This document shows, in pieces, positions 9,336 to 16,547 of a stretch of 64,000 nt of DNA. Position numbers and translations under genes: made by a program. Positions within the stretch are counted from its first letter, which is position 1. The number at the start of each line of letters is the position of its first letter. The notes below the pieces were generated by a model. That model ran no database searches and had not been told where the DNA came from. It saw only the letters and a list, made by a program, of their open reading frames with translations. Source of the DNA: JAPOUP01 sp965199865 (GTDB lineage: Bacteria; Pseudomonadota; Alphaproteobacteria; Rhodobacterales; Rhodobacteraceae); NCBI GenBank assembly GCA_965199865.1, contig CBDATU010000004.1, positions 1-64,000 of the forward strand, in the 5' to 3' direction.

Positions 9336-10220
9336 TCAGCCAACCTCTCCGATTTCTTCCGACTTGAGCGACAGTTCCATTAGATCCTCCCCCCAGACAA
9401 TCCGTCCCGAAAAGACCCCTGCCATTTCACCGATGCATTTCTCGCGAATGCCCGGTGGCTCCATTTGCGGTGTGAAATGTGTGGCCACCAGGGTTCTTAC
9501 GTTTGCCCGAGCCGCCAGATGGGCGATTTCCATGTGTCCCGAAGCCGTCAGACGATCAGATGCCGGTCTGAAAGTACCGGAAATGAAGTAACACATATGG
9601 ATCAGCATGTCCGCGTCCTGCGCCAATGCCTCAATACCTTCACATGGGCCGGTGTCTCCCGAATAGACGAGAACACCGTCTTCGGATTCCAGGCGGAAAC
9701 CATAGGCTTCGATGAGTCCGGGCTGGTGAAATACTTCACGCATGGTGACCTTCCAGTTATCGGTTTCAATCACCTTGCCATCATAGGGTCGGTGAATTTC
9801 TGGTGCGGGGCGTCGGCGTGGCAGGGTACCGCCGCGGTTCTGAAAAACGAGCTGACTTCCAGGCGCATTGATACGCCCGTTCAGGTCGGGTTCGAACACA
9901 CCGCTTTCAACGAACAGAAGATCCGTCATACGTTGAACATAGGCAGGCCCGTAGACTGTCAGTTCCGGGATTAGGCCGGCACCCATGTCCCAGTGGCTGT
10001 GTACCAGACGCGCGTAATCCAGGCAGTGATCCGTGTGTAGATGGGAAAGGAACAAGGTGTTGAGATCGGTGACGTTCTTTCCAGTGCGCAGAAAGTTTTC
10101 GTGCGCCCCCGCTCCATGGTCGAAGACAATCAGTTCGTCGCCTATTTCGACCAGATAACCCGAGCCCGCACGATTCAGCATGGGGGTTGGACTGCCGGTT
10201 CCCAGTAGCGTAATTTTCAT
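9336..10220 (-). CDS. MBL-fold metallo-hydrolase (RNase Z/ElaC-like)
   Basis: A 294-residue metallo-beta-lactamase-fold protein. LLGTGSPTPM at the N-terminus, the metal-binding FLSHLHTDHCLDY, the bridging Asp in LVYSGDTGPCEGIEAL and the late His in TLVATHFTPQM are all present, so the di-zinc site looks intact. Proteins of this shape cleave phosphodiester or ester bonds; the nearest relatives are RNase Z-like hydrolases of unknown substrate. It is a single gene in a region otherwise made of decayed mobile and defence DNA, and no partner is evident. The ATG at 10220 has only a weak AAGCAGG site upstream. Confidence 0.85.
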   Translation of the reverse strand: MKITLLGTGSPTPMLNRAGSGYLVEIGDELIVFDHGAGAHENFLRTGKNVTDLNTLFLSHLHTDHCLDYARLVHSHWDMGAGLIPELTVYGPAYVQRMTDLLFVESGVFEPDLNGRINAPGSQLVFQNRGGTLPRRRPAPEIHRPYDGKVIETDNWKVTMREVFHQPGLIEAYGFRLESEDGVLVYSGDTGPCEGIEALAQDADMLIHMCYFISGTFRPASDRLTASGHMEIAHLAARANVRTLVATHFTPQMEPPGIREKCIGEMAGVFSGRIVWGEDLMELSLKSEEIGEVG

Positions 10221-10819
10221 GCCTGCTTACCCCGATTCGCTTGAGTTCTCCGCCCTGCCCCCATTTCACCCCGAAATGCGAAACCTCAAGTAGTGGGATT
10301 CCGGGTGCGGCTACACATGATATTCCAAATCGGTAAGATGACCGCGACAGTCACTGTGACAAGCAAGGGGACCACAATTCCTTGGTACTACCGCCATCCG
10401 ATCAACGGCAAACGTTGCCAGATCCACTCTATGGGAGCAAGCGGCCATTCACGAAAAAGAACCGCGTGGCAACTTGACCGCAGCCCCCCGTCGATACTAC
10501 GGAAGCACAGGCCCGTCCAATATGGGCACCCGCATATCGGTCAGGCCAACAGCTCAGTTCATATCACGCAGGGTGCGCATCACACAGCCACCATCACAGC
10601 AACCTTCGAATCAGAGCGAAACCCCTGTGAGCGGATTGGAACGACAGGGAATGGATACTGTTCCCATCCTCTTTCGGGAACGCGTTCGCCGGCCGCGTGA
10701 ACCGGCGCGGTTACCCATGTCCGGAAGGTTAAACTTAGGTACTACCCTTGAATGAAACGGTTTGACTTCGGACACTCACCCTTCGATGACGGTCTAGGTA
10801 GACAGCTAGGAATGGTTCC
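10221..10819. other. Gap without a convincing gene
   Basis: About 600 bases. A plus-strand open frame from 10293 contains WYYRHPINGKR, faintly like an integrase arm-binding domain, but there is no continuation and no ribosome site. I see no promoter or RNA gene that I can defend. Confidence 0.45.
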
Positions 10820-11062
10820 ATGTGGACATTACAGGATGCCAAGAACAAGTTCAGCACAGTGGTGGAAGCCGCTCTGGCCGGCATCCCGCAGGAGGTGACA
10901 CGAAGAGGTAAGCCTGTGGTCGTGATCCTGTCGGCTTCGGAATACCATTCTCTTCTGGCAGAGGCACAGCGATCCAGGAGATCGTTCGTCGACCACTTGT
11001 TGGCCGTTCCGAAAGCAGACGTTGAACCCGCGCAGGTCAAACCACGACAGGTCGGATTCTGA
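10820..11062 (+). CDS. Phd/YefM-family antitoxin (VapB-like), intact
   Basis: An 80-residue protein with the Phd/YefM fold signature: MWTLQDAKNKFSTVVEAAL, then GIPQEVTRRGKPVVVILSAS and EYHSLL. These antitoxins bind DNA through the N-terminal half as autorepressors and wrap the toxin with the C-terminal tail. The start at 10820 has AGGAAT upstream. The adjacent PIN toxin gene is broken, so this is an orphan antitoxin by sequence. No stop or frameshift is visible in it. Confidence 0.88.
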   Translation: MWTLQDAKNKFSTVVEAALAGIPQEVTRRGKPVVVILSASEYHSLLAEAQRSRRSFVDHLLAVPKADVEPAQVKPRQVGF

Positions 11063-11474
11063 AGTACCTGCTCGACACGTAAGTCCTGTCGACCCGGCAT
11101 CGTCCATACCGTGCGCCACAGGTCACGGAGTCGCTCCGCACAAGACCCGAGGATCAGCAATTGCTGAGTGTCATCACCCTCGGTGAAATAGAGCGCAGCA
11201 TTGCCCCGCAGGAGAACCGCTACTCCAGCTTCGCCGAGGACCTGCGGAATTGGATCGACCGCACAAATCTTCCATTCGCTGATCGTCTGCTCCCATTCGG
11301 AGCAGATGAGGCGCGAATCTGGGGCAAACTGTCGGCGCACATTGGCACAATGGTACTGGCCTGCAGATAGCAGCGACGGAACTTGCCCATGGCACCGTTG
11401 TCATTACCGGCAATGTAAGCGATTTTGAACCGACTGACGTGGTGATCGAAAACCCGTTCCAAACATCACACTGA
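11059..11474 (+). pseudogene. vapC: VapC (PIN-domain) toxin, inactivated
   Basis: Directly after the antitoxin the frame reads KYLLDT, then a TAA where relatives have Asn, then VLSTRHRPYRAPQVTESLRT and LLSVITLGEIERSIAP, with WGKLSAH further on. A frame change near 11356 leads to GLQIAATELAHGTVVITGNV and SDFEPTDVVIENPF, the VapC C-terminus. There is no ATG, only CTG overlapping the antitoxin stop. The PIN acids in LLDT and LGEI survive, but the central Asp of the usual ADLQIAA block is Gly. The lesions are a nonsense codon, a frameshift and a lost catalytic residue. Confidence 0.82.
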
Positions 11475-11862
11475 GCCCTGAAACGCCTCGGAAGGACGTG
11501 AAGCGGCAGGCAGAATTGACCCATCTGGTGCTGCGCCAGTGTTGGATGGAAGACTCTACGGAAGAGCTGGAACATGAATTTGAGGCTGCGGAACATCTCT
11601 GGAAAGAGAGAAATGATAGGGTCCACCGCGTTGGCGGAAAGGGCCGGGCTCCGGAATCCGGCGTCGGCCGTCAGGAACGGGACAATGGCAGGCAGAAGAG
11701 TCGATACAGCAACGCCTGAAAAGAAGGAAAGCAGGACAGGCAGGACTTCAAGGGCTTCTGAACGGACGCCACCGATCAGTCGAACGGCGGTAGCGTTCTG
11801 TACAGGTCTGGATAACGGAATGGATCGCCTTCATGCACGGACGCAGGCCCAACCTAAATTCC
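11475..11862. other. Gap between vapC remnant and abiEii
   Basis: About 390 bases. A short plus-strand frame from 11498 encodes an acidic, charged stretch with no known domain. No RNA gene, terminator or mobile-element end is recognised. Confidence 0.4.
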
Positions 11863-12732
11863 TCATCGCAGCTCTGACAGCTGCTGGCAAAGCGCATCTG
11901 CCGCAGCCTCGCGCCATCTTTCGTTCCGAATGGTTCTTGTGGCTACGGAAGCCGGCAGAAATCTTTCCATTTCATCCGAAAACCTTTTCGACTGGACCAA
12001 ATCTGGCAGACATCCCACCGCCGCATCAAGCTGTTCGGCGAAACCCTCGATCCGATAGTCCCTGACTTTCGCCCGCACCAGATCGATATCCATTCCGGTG
12101 TTCTTTCGGTTCAGCCAGTGAATGTCCCAGATGTCCCTCCAGCGAACATAGCTTGGCAGTCTCGTGGGAAAGGCGACCAGCTTATCCGACAGTATCTCCT
12201 CCTTCGTTTCGGACTGAATGATCGTATCCGCAATGCCTGTAGGCAGGAAACCGTAGTTCTCCATCAATTGATACGCCCTGTTCGCATGAGACGGAACATT
12301 GGCAATTTCAAGATTAATTCTCTGATGGGGAACGGCAGCGTTCGATGGCTGCGTCACTATTCTGAGTCTCCATCTGGCAAAAGTGATTCGCTCGGTATCT
12401 GGGCTGGCGTACAGGACTGGCGGACGGACCTTGACCGGAAGGCCATAATGTCTGTCCATATATTCCGTCAGATGGTCGGACAGCGACGCAAGACGACCAC
12501 TCGTAAAGTGAATGCCTCCGACGAAATGAAGGTCTTCGCTGAAGCGAGGAGCACCGTGGCAAAGGCGAAGCGCCGTGCCTCCCTGAAATACCAGCCCGTC
12601 CAGAAACCGTCCTTTCTGCAAGGCATATAGAATGTCGTAATGAAGCAGTTCCTTTTCCACCACGGGCCGCTGGCCTGCGACATCGGGATCCTCCATTGCC
12701 AGGGAAACCAGATACTGCAAATTCCGTTTCAT
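11863..12732 (-). CDS. abiEii: AbiEii-type nucleotidyltransferase toxin with altered catalytic motif
   Basis: A 289-residue AbiEii/AbiGii (COG2253) nucleotidyltransferase. The core reads LVFQGGTALRLCHGAPRFSE followed by DLHF; the conserved K in ILSDKLVAF and the WRDIWD block are present. Family members carry D-x-D at the metal site, but here it is Asp67-Leu68-His69, so the second metal ligand is replaced. Type IV AbiE toxins transfer nucleotides to tRNA and cause growth arrest. The ATG at 12732 overlaps the antitoxin stop as ATGA, with GGGGAG upstream. The substitution suggests a weakened or inactive toxin; this needs an assay, since the frame itself is intact. Confidence 0.85.
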   Translation of the reverse strand: MKRNLQYLVSLAMEDPDVAGQRPVVEKELLHYDILYALQKGRFLDGLVFQGGTALRLCHGAPRFSEDLHFVGGIHFTSGRLASLSDHLTEYMDRHYGLPVKVRPPVLYASPDTERITFARWRLRIVTQPSNAAVPHQRINLEIANVPSHANRAYQLMENYGFLPTGIADTIIQSETKEEILSDKLVAFPTRLPSYVRWRDIWDIHWLNRKNTGMDIDLVRAKVRDYRIEGFAEQLDAAVGCLPDLVQSKRFSDEMERFLPASVATRTIRNERWREAAADALCQQLSELR

Positions 12733-13307
12733 GCAGACACTCCCCATTGTCCGGCACGCTGCTCCTCGAGAAGCTCCCGATAGATCCCGTCATCGACCAG
12801 GTGCAGGTTGCGCCCCACCCGTCTCAGGTCGCGAAGCGCGACCTCGACCCTGGCGATACGCAGTGGCCGTCCCTCTACGGCCAGACTGCCGCGAAGGACA
12901 TTGTCCGTACTCCTTGCCGTATGGGTGAACTCGATCCTTCCGTATGGAGTACTGAATAGCCCACCCCGGCCGGTTGTCATCACCCCGATCCAGTCAATCG
13001 GGACCTGTGAGATCACCCCAAATTCCGATAGTGCCGATTCAAGGCTGACATAACTGTATTCCCCGCGTCTCAGGCAGATCGCGATCCTTTCAAGCCGCCA
13101 GCCGTCAGAGATTCGGGACAGGGGATTTACATAGACGCCACGGGCCACGCGCCGGAGAATGCCCTGGCTGGCAAGTCGGCGTAGGCCCGCCTCAAAGGTT
13201 TTTGGCGACCGCTCTGGAATCATAACGCGCAGGTCATCAGTGGTGAAGACATCTCTGCCGCGGGCATCCCACATCATGAGCAACTTCATCACTTCGACAA
13301 TCTTCAT
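12729..13307 (-). CDS. abiEi: AbiEi-family type IV antitoxin/transcriptional repressor
   Basis: A 192-residue AbiEi antitoxin. The N-terminal winged helix covers MKIVEVMKLLMMWDARGRDV through the segment RRLASQGILRRVARGVYVNP, a typical HTH-plus-wing pattern. The C-terminal AbiEi domain includes YSYVSLESALSEFGVISQVP and TPYGRIEFTHTAR. AbiEi proteins repress their own promoter and counteract AbiEii. I chose the ATG at 13307 because GGAG precedes it; a longer open frame to 13367 would cover a good promoter. It is coupled by ATGA to abiEii and has no visible lesion. Confidence 0.85.
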   Translation of the reverse strand: MKIVEVMKLLMMWDARGRDVFTTDDLRVMIPERSPKTFEAGLRRLASQGILRRVARGVYVNPLSRISDGWRLERIAICLRRGEYSYVSLESALSEFGVISQVPIDWIGVMTTGRGGLFSTPYGRIEFTHTARSTDNVLRGSLAVEGRPLRIARVEVALRDLRRVGRNLHLVDDGIYRELLEEQRAGQWGVSA

Positions 13308-13338
13308 GGTACCACTCCGCAGATAACAGAATAACCAC

Positions 13339-13367
13339 AATTTACTTAGGATTTCTGTTGATTTCAA
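13339..13367 (-). promoter_or_regulatory. Probable sigma-70 promoter of abiEi-abiEii
   Basis: On the minus strand TTGAAA (13367-13362) and TAAATT (13344-13339) are separated by exactly 17 bases, and the ATG of abiEi follows about 30 bases further on. The spacing and position fit a vegetative promoter. AbiEi probably autoregulates here, but I see no clear inverted-repeat operator. Confidence 0.45.
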
Positions 13368-13932
13368 GGGGTTGCAGAACCCACCTGACTCTCAAGAGCG
13401 GGTTTCATTCGTTGTTTGAAGGCCTCGCTCCCGACTGTCAGGCTCCACGGGCATCAAGGTCTGGAATCGATGCCACCCTCGCCCATCCAGTCCGGATTGA
13501 TGTTGGATGCAACGGCTGAAGGTCCGTGAGCGTGGTCCTTAAGTACCTTCCAAGCAGGCAGCATGCGGTCTTCTGCCAATTGGTGGGCATGGAAGCACCA
13601 ATAGATGGCGGTCAAGCCAGCGGCATTGACACGCCTTCAGGCAAACTGCCGACAGTGATGCGTGTTCCACCCTGCTCCGGGCAATACCGCGCTGGAAAGG
13701 GATATGCAGCGCTGGCAGCAAAATGCATCCAAGTCTATATTCAATGGGTCTCAGGGATCCAGTTCCACTTGTATGACCTTCTTCATGAAATGAATCAAAG
13801 GATGGATGCTGTGGCCAGTCCATGCGATAATCGCGCCAAAGCCACCACACGCAAAGTGTGGATTCGCAAACGCGGGATAGCTTCCAGCGGGAAAATACCG
13901 GCACATTTGTGCCACGGAGAGGAGAGCAAATC
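13368..13932. other. Gap between abiEi and the DUF433 gene
   Basis: About 565 bases with open frames on both strands, none with a recognised domain. The promoter of the DUF433 gene is expected near the right end. No mobile-element ends are visible. Confidence 0.4.
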
Positions 13933-14160
13933 ATGAACTGGCGCGAATACATCACGGTGGACCCCGAAATCTGTCACGGTAAGGCGTGCATCTCGGGCAC
14001 ACGCGTTCTTGTGACGACAGTTCTGGACAACCTGGCCGACGGTCTTGATGCGGACGAAATCATGAGGAGCTACCCGTCCGTCACCCGCGAAGCGGTGCGT
14101 GCAGCGCTTTGCTATGCCGCAGCGCTGGCAAATGAACGGGTTGTCGCGCTCCAGCAATAG
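13933..14160 (+). CDS. DUF433 protein, VapB-type antitoxin, intact
   Basis: A 75-residue DUF433 protein: MNWREYITVDPEICHGKACI, then SGTRVLVTTVLDNLADGLDA and IMRSYPSVTREAVRAAL. The family has a homeodomain-like HTH and is encoded upstream of DUF5615 PIN-like toxins. The start is the ATG at 13933 with GGAGAGGAG just upstream; the longer frame begins inside non-conserved sequence. The following toxin gene is frameshifted, so this antitoxin is orphaned. Confidence 0.87.
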   Translation: MNWREYITVDPEICHGKACISGTRVLVTTVLDNLADGLDADEIMRSYPSVTREAVRAALCYAAALANERVVALQQ

Positions 14161-14170
14161 GATATTCGGC

Positions 14171-14523
14171 GTGCGGTTCAAGCTGGACGAGAATCTCCCC
14201 GTCGATCTGGCAGTCATATTTCGTGCGGCCGGACACGATGCTGTGACCGTACTTAACCAGGATCTCAGGGGAGCGCCGGACTTGACCCTGCATCTGTCTG
14301 CAAACGCGAGGGCCGGGCCATCATGACACTCGATACCGACTTCGCGGACATCCAGACATACCCGCCCGACGCATATCCACGACTTCCCGTTTTTCGGCTG
14401 AGCCCTCAGTCTCGCGACCATATCCAAAAAATCGGAGCACGACTTCTCCATGTGTTACCCGAAGCGACGCTCTCCGGGCAGCTCTGGATGATCGAGGATT
14501 CGCGTATTCGAGTGAGGCAGTGA
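14171..14523 (+). pseudogene. DUF5615 PIN-like toxin, frameshifted
   Basis: A GTG at 14171 opens RFKLDENLPVDLAVIFRAAG and HDAVTVLNQDLRGAPDLTL, the canonical DUF5615 N-terminus with its acidic DEN motif. The frame then shifts near 14295: another frame gives VCKREGRAIMTLDTDFADI, continuing to LSGQLWMIEDSRIRVRQ and the TGA at 14521. Joined, the two parts make a normal full-length toxin of about 117 residues, so one small indel is the only lesion. The order, with DUF433 immediately upstream, is the standard toxin-antitoxin arrangement. Confidence 0.85.
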
Positions 14524-14524
14524 C

Positions 14525-14850
14525 ATGAAGTCGACCGTAAAAATGGAAACCTTCTAGACGGATATCGAGCCCCACCTGCGGAACAACAGCTATATGAAGA
14601 TTCCCCGCGAGGGCTTCGACACCGACCGTGTGGCCTTCCCGGCAACGACGCTTACCCTTTCATCCGGAATGCCCAGCACCGAGAATGGGCGAAGCTGAAG
14701 GCTCTCATCAGGGGGCGGATCGGTGAACAGGTTCAGACCAAGCTGTGCAGGTGGATGGACACCAACGGTTCTCTTGCCACGCTGCACCACAGCTTCAAGT
14801 GCTATGGCCGCACGCCGAAAGGGCATCGTATGAAAGTCATGCCGCGAGAA
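14525..14850 (+). pseudogene. hsdR: hsdR remnant (type I restriction enzyme R subunit, extreme N-terminus)
   Basis: An ATG at 14525 opens MKSTVKMETF, then a TAG, then TDIEPHLRNNSYMKIPREGF and DTDRVAFPATTL. After a frame change near 14660 it reads IRNAQHREWAKLKALIRGRI, GEQVQTKLCRWMDTNGSLAT and LHHSFKCYGRT. This follows the start of HsdR subunits (fetch of a GFDRERAIFP-type segment, then WAKLEALHG, GSLATLRHGFKCYGRT). The similarity stops near 14850, where an ISAs1 remnant begins, so more than 85 per cent of the gene is missing. No hsdM or hsdS is present. Confidence 0.72.
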
Positions 14851-14859
14851 TCCAGAGCG

Positions 14860-15260
14860 GGAAGACGTCGCTCCAGCCCGCTTTCCCGAACATCGCACGG
14901 ATCAATCTGCGGTCTTACGCTGGGTTGGAAGGTACACCGCTATGTGCCTTCTGACCGAGAGCGTCCTCCGGGCCTGATCTTTCCGCAAGCGGCTGCCATC
15001 GTCCCGGAAGTCATTTCCGGTACCAGGCGCAACAGGCTCCCAATGTCCCAGTGGGAGCATACGGCACGCGCCGAATAGCAAAGACCGGATGAAGTACCGC
15101 GTCTCCACCAAGGCTCTGCAGTCGGCCTCGTGGCACATGCCGTCGGCGAATATCTCCCTGGCCTCCGCGCTGGGTTCCCGGCATCGCCTGCGGGTGGCGC
15201 GAGGACCACCCGATCCACACAGCGGCATCGACACCTCGCGGTCATGGCCGCGGGGCTTAC
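14860..15260 (-). pseudogene. ISAs1-family transposase remnant, C-terminal part (copy 2)
   Basis: The minus strand reads VETRYFIRSLLF, then in a second frame AVCSHWDIGSLLRLVPEMTS, then in a third GNDFRDDGSRLRKDQARRTL and SVRRHIAVYLPTQRKTAD. These correspond in order to the ISAs1 blocks ETRYYISSL, HWGIENSLHWVLDVTF, REDDSRIRK and RHIALNLLKQEKT. Three frames are needed, so the gene is dead. It lies against the hsdR stub and is oriented opposite to the copy at 6530-6895. Confidence 0.75.
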
Positions 15261-15704
15261 ACCTTTCCAGACGGCATCCGCTGCCAGGAAGGCGGAAACT
15301 CTGGCAGGAACTCGGAATACTGATGGTCTCCAACTTCGCTGCACCGCAAATCGGTAAACCGGACAATGATCCATTCAGGTATGTCATGTTGATAGGGGCG
15401 AGCCGGAAAGCTGGGGAAAGGCCGAAACCGCTGAAAAGGTCAGCAGTGGCCAGGAAAAATCAGCGTGGAACGGTCCCGCCCGCCACAGATACCGCGTCAC
15501 CGGTGAAGGTCTGCGCACCGCCATGCGCTGCAGGATCTATGTCCACGTGTTGCGGCCCGCAGCATCTCCCTCCTTCGAGACCCCGTTCCGTTCATCCACC
15601 AGACTCGATCAGGCAGTCGAAGCACTCGACCGCGAGGGGCGCCGCCATTCAATGGGCACGATCTGGTCGCATGAAACACAATCTGACCATATCGTCGTTC
15701 GCTC
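15261..15704 (+). other. Gap with an unidentified coding remnant
   Basis: About 440 bases. A plus-strand frame reads ARHRYRVTGEGLRTAMR and later STRLDQAVEALDREGRR, which looks like the C-terminus of a winged-helix protein seen beside transposases. I cannot name the family with confidence, and there is no start. Nothing else is recognised. Confidence 0.3.
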
Positions 15705-16547
15705 TCAGGTGGGCTGGTACAAGGCCGTCGCGGACATCGCCAAAGCACCATCGAATCGCGTTGCCCACAGATCGACGGCATCACCTCTCAAACGCCCCTC
15801 AATGTGAAATGCCTCTGGCCCTGCGATAGGCGCGACCCCCCGGAACGAGAACGTCCTCGGCGTCCGCCCAGTCTGTCCACAGGCCAGATCGACAAGCAGC
15901 GTCGCCGTCAACGGGCCGTGGAAAACAAGCCCATCATAGCCTTCAACATCTCGGGCGTAATCGACGTCATAGTGAATCCGGTGCCCGTTGAAGGTCAGCG
16001 CCGAATAGCGAAACAGCATGACCTCGGTCGGGGTGACCGGCTGTGAAAACCCCGCCCCCTCAGGCGCGGGCGCAGGGAAAGGCTTCGGTGCATCTGGGGA
16101 GGCATCCTCGCGATAGACGATGTCATGCTCTTCGGTTAGGGCCAGCTCGTCCTTCTGGAAAATCTGATGCCGAACCGTCACGAAACAGAGCTTTCCCGTC
16201 CGGCCCCTCTTGTTGGTTACGGACAGTATTTTCGATCGCCTGACTGCATCCAGCCCCAGAATCAGGGGCTGCGCGAAGGTAATCCGCCCGCCTGCCCACA
16301 TGCGACGCGGCAGGGGAACTGGTGGCAGGAAGCCGCCTTTCTTCGGGTGCGCATCCCGGCCAAGTTCACTGGTGCGCCTGGCTTCCAGGAAGTAAAGCCA
16401 GTGCCAAAGAGGCGGGAGGGCGTCTCCGTCCTTGAGAGTAGGATCGCGGTCGAGTGTGGCCTGCATGAAACGCGCGGGCTGGACGCGAAGACTGTCACAT
16501 GAGGTTTCCTCACGGCCGACCCACTCCTGAATGTCAGTTTCCGTCAT
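15705..16547 (-). CDS. MaoC-like/HTD2 family acyl-CoA hydratase (mesaconyl-C4-CoA hydratase type)
   Basis: A 280-residue protein with two hot-dog halves. The N-terminal FAS1-like dehydratase half contains LPPLWHWLYFLEARRTSELG and PLPRRMWAGGRITFAQPL. The C-terminal half contains the catalytic region LFRYSALTFNGHRIHYDVDY followed by YDGLVFHGPLTATLLVDL. This architecture is that of fungal-type HTD2 and bacterial mesaconyl-C4-CoA hydratases, which add or remove water at an enoyl thioester. Its ATG at 16547 directly abuts the TGA of the MttB gene, so it is the last gene of operon B. The acyl substrate is unknown. Confidence 0.83.
   Translation of the reverse strand: MTETDIQEWVGREETSCDSLRVQPARFMQATLDRDPTLKDGDALPPLWHWLYFLEARRTSELGRDAHPKKGGFLPPVPLPRRMWAGGRITFAQPLILGLDAVRRSKILSVTNKRGRTGKLCFVTVRHQIFQKDELALTEEHDIVYREDASPDAPKPFPAPAPEGAGFSQPVTPTEVMLFRYSALTFNGHRIHYDVDYARDVEGYDGLVFHGPLTATLLVDLACGQTGRTPRTFSFRGVAPIAGPEAFHIEGRLRGDAVDLWATRFDGALAMSATALYQPT

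Noticed and set aside
10293..10700. Possible tyrosine-integrase N-terminus (WYYRHPINGKR)
   Set aside because: Only about 15 residues are suggestive; there is no catalytic domain, start signal or attachment site nearby.
14590..14898. Minus-strand frame of 102 codons
   Set aside because: The opposite strand carries ordered HsdR N-terminal blocks, so this frame is antisense noise.
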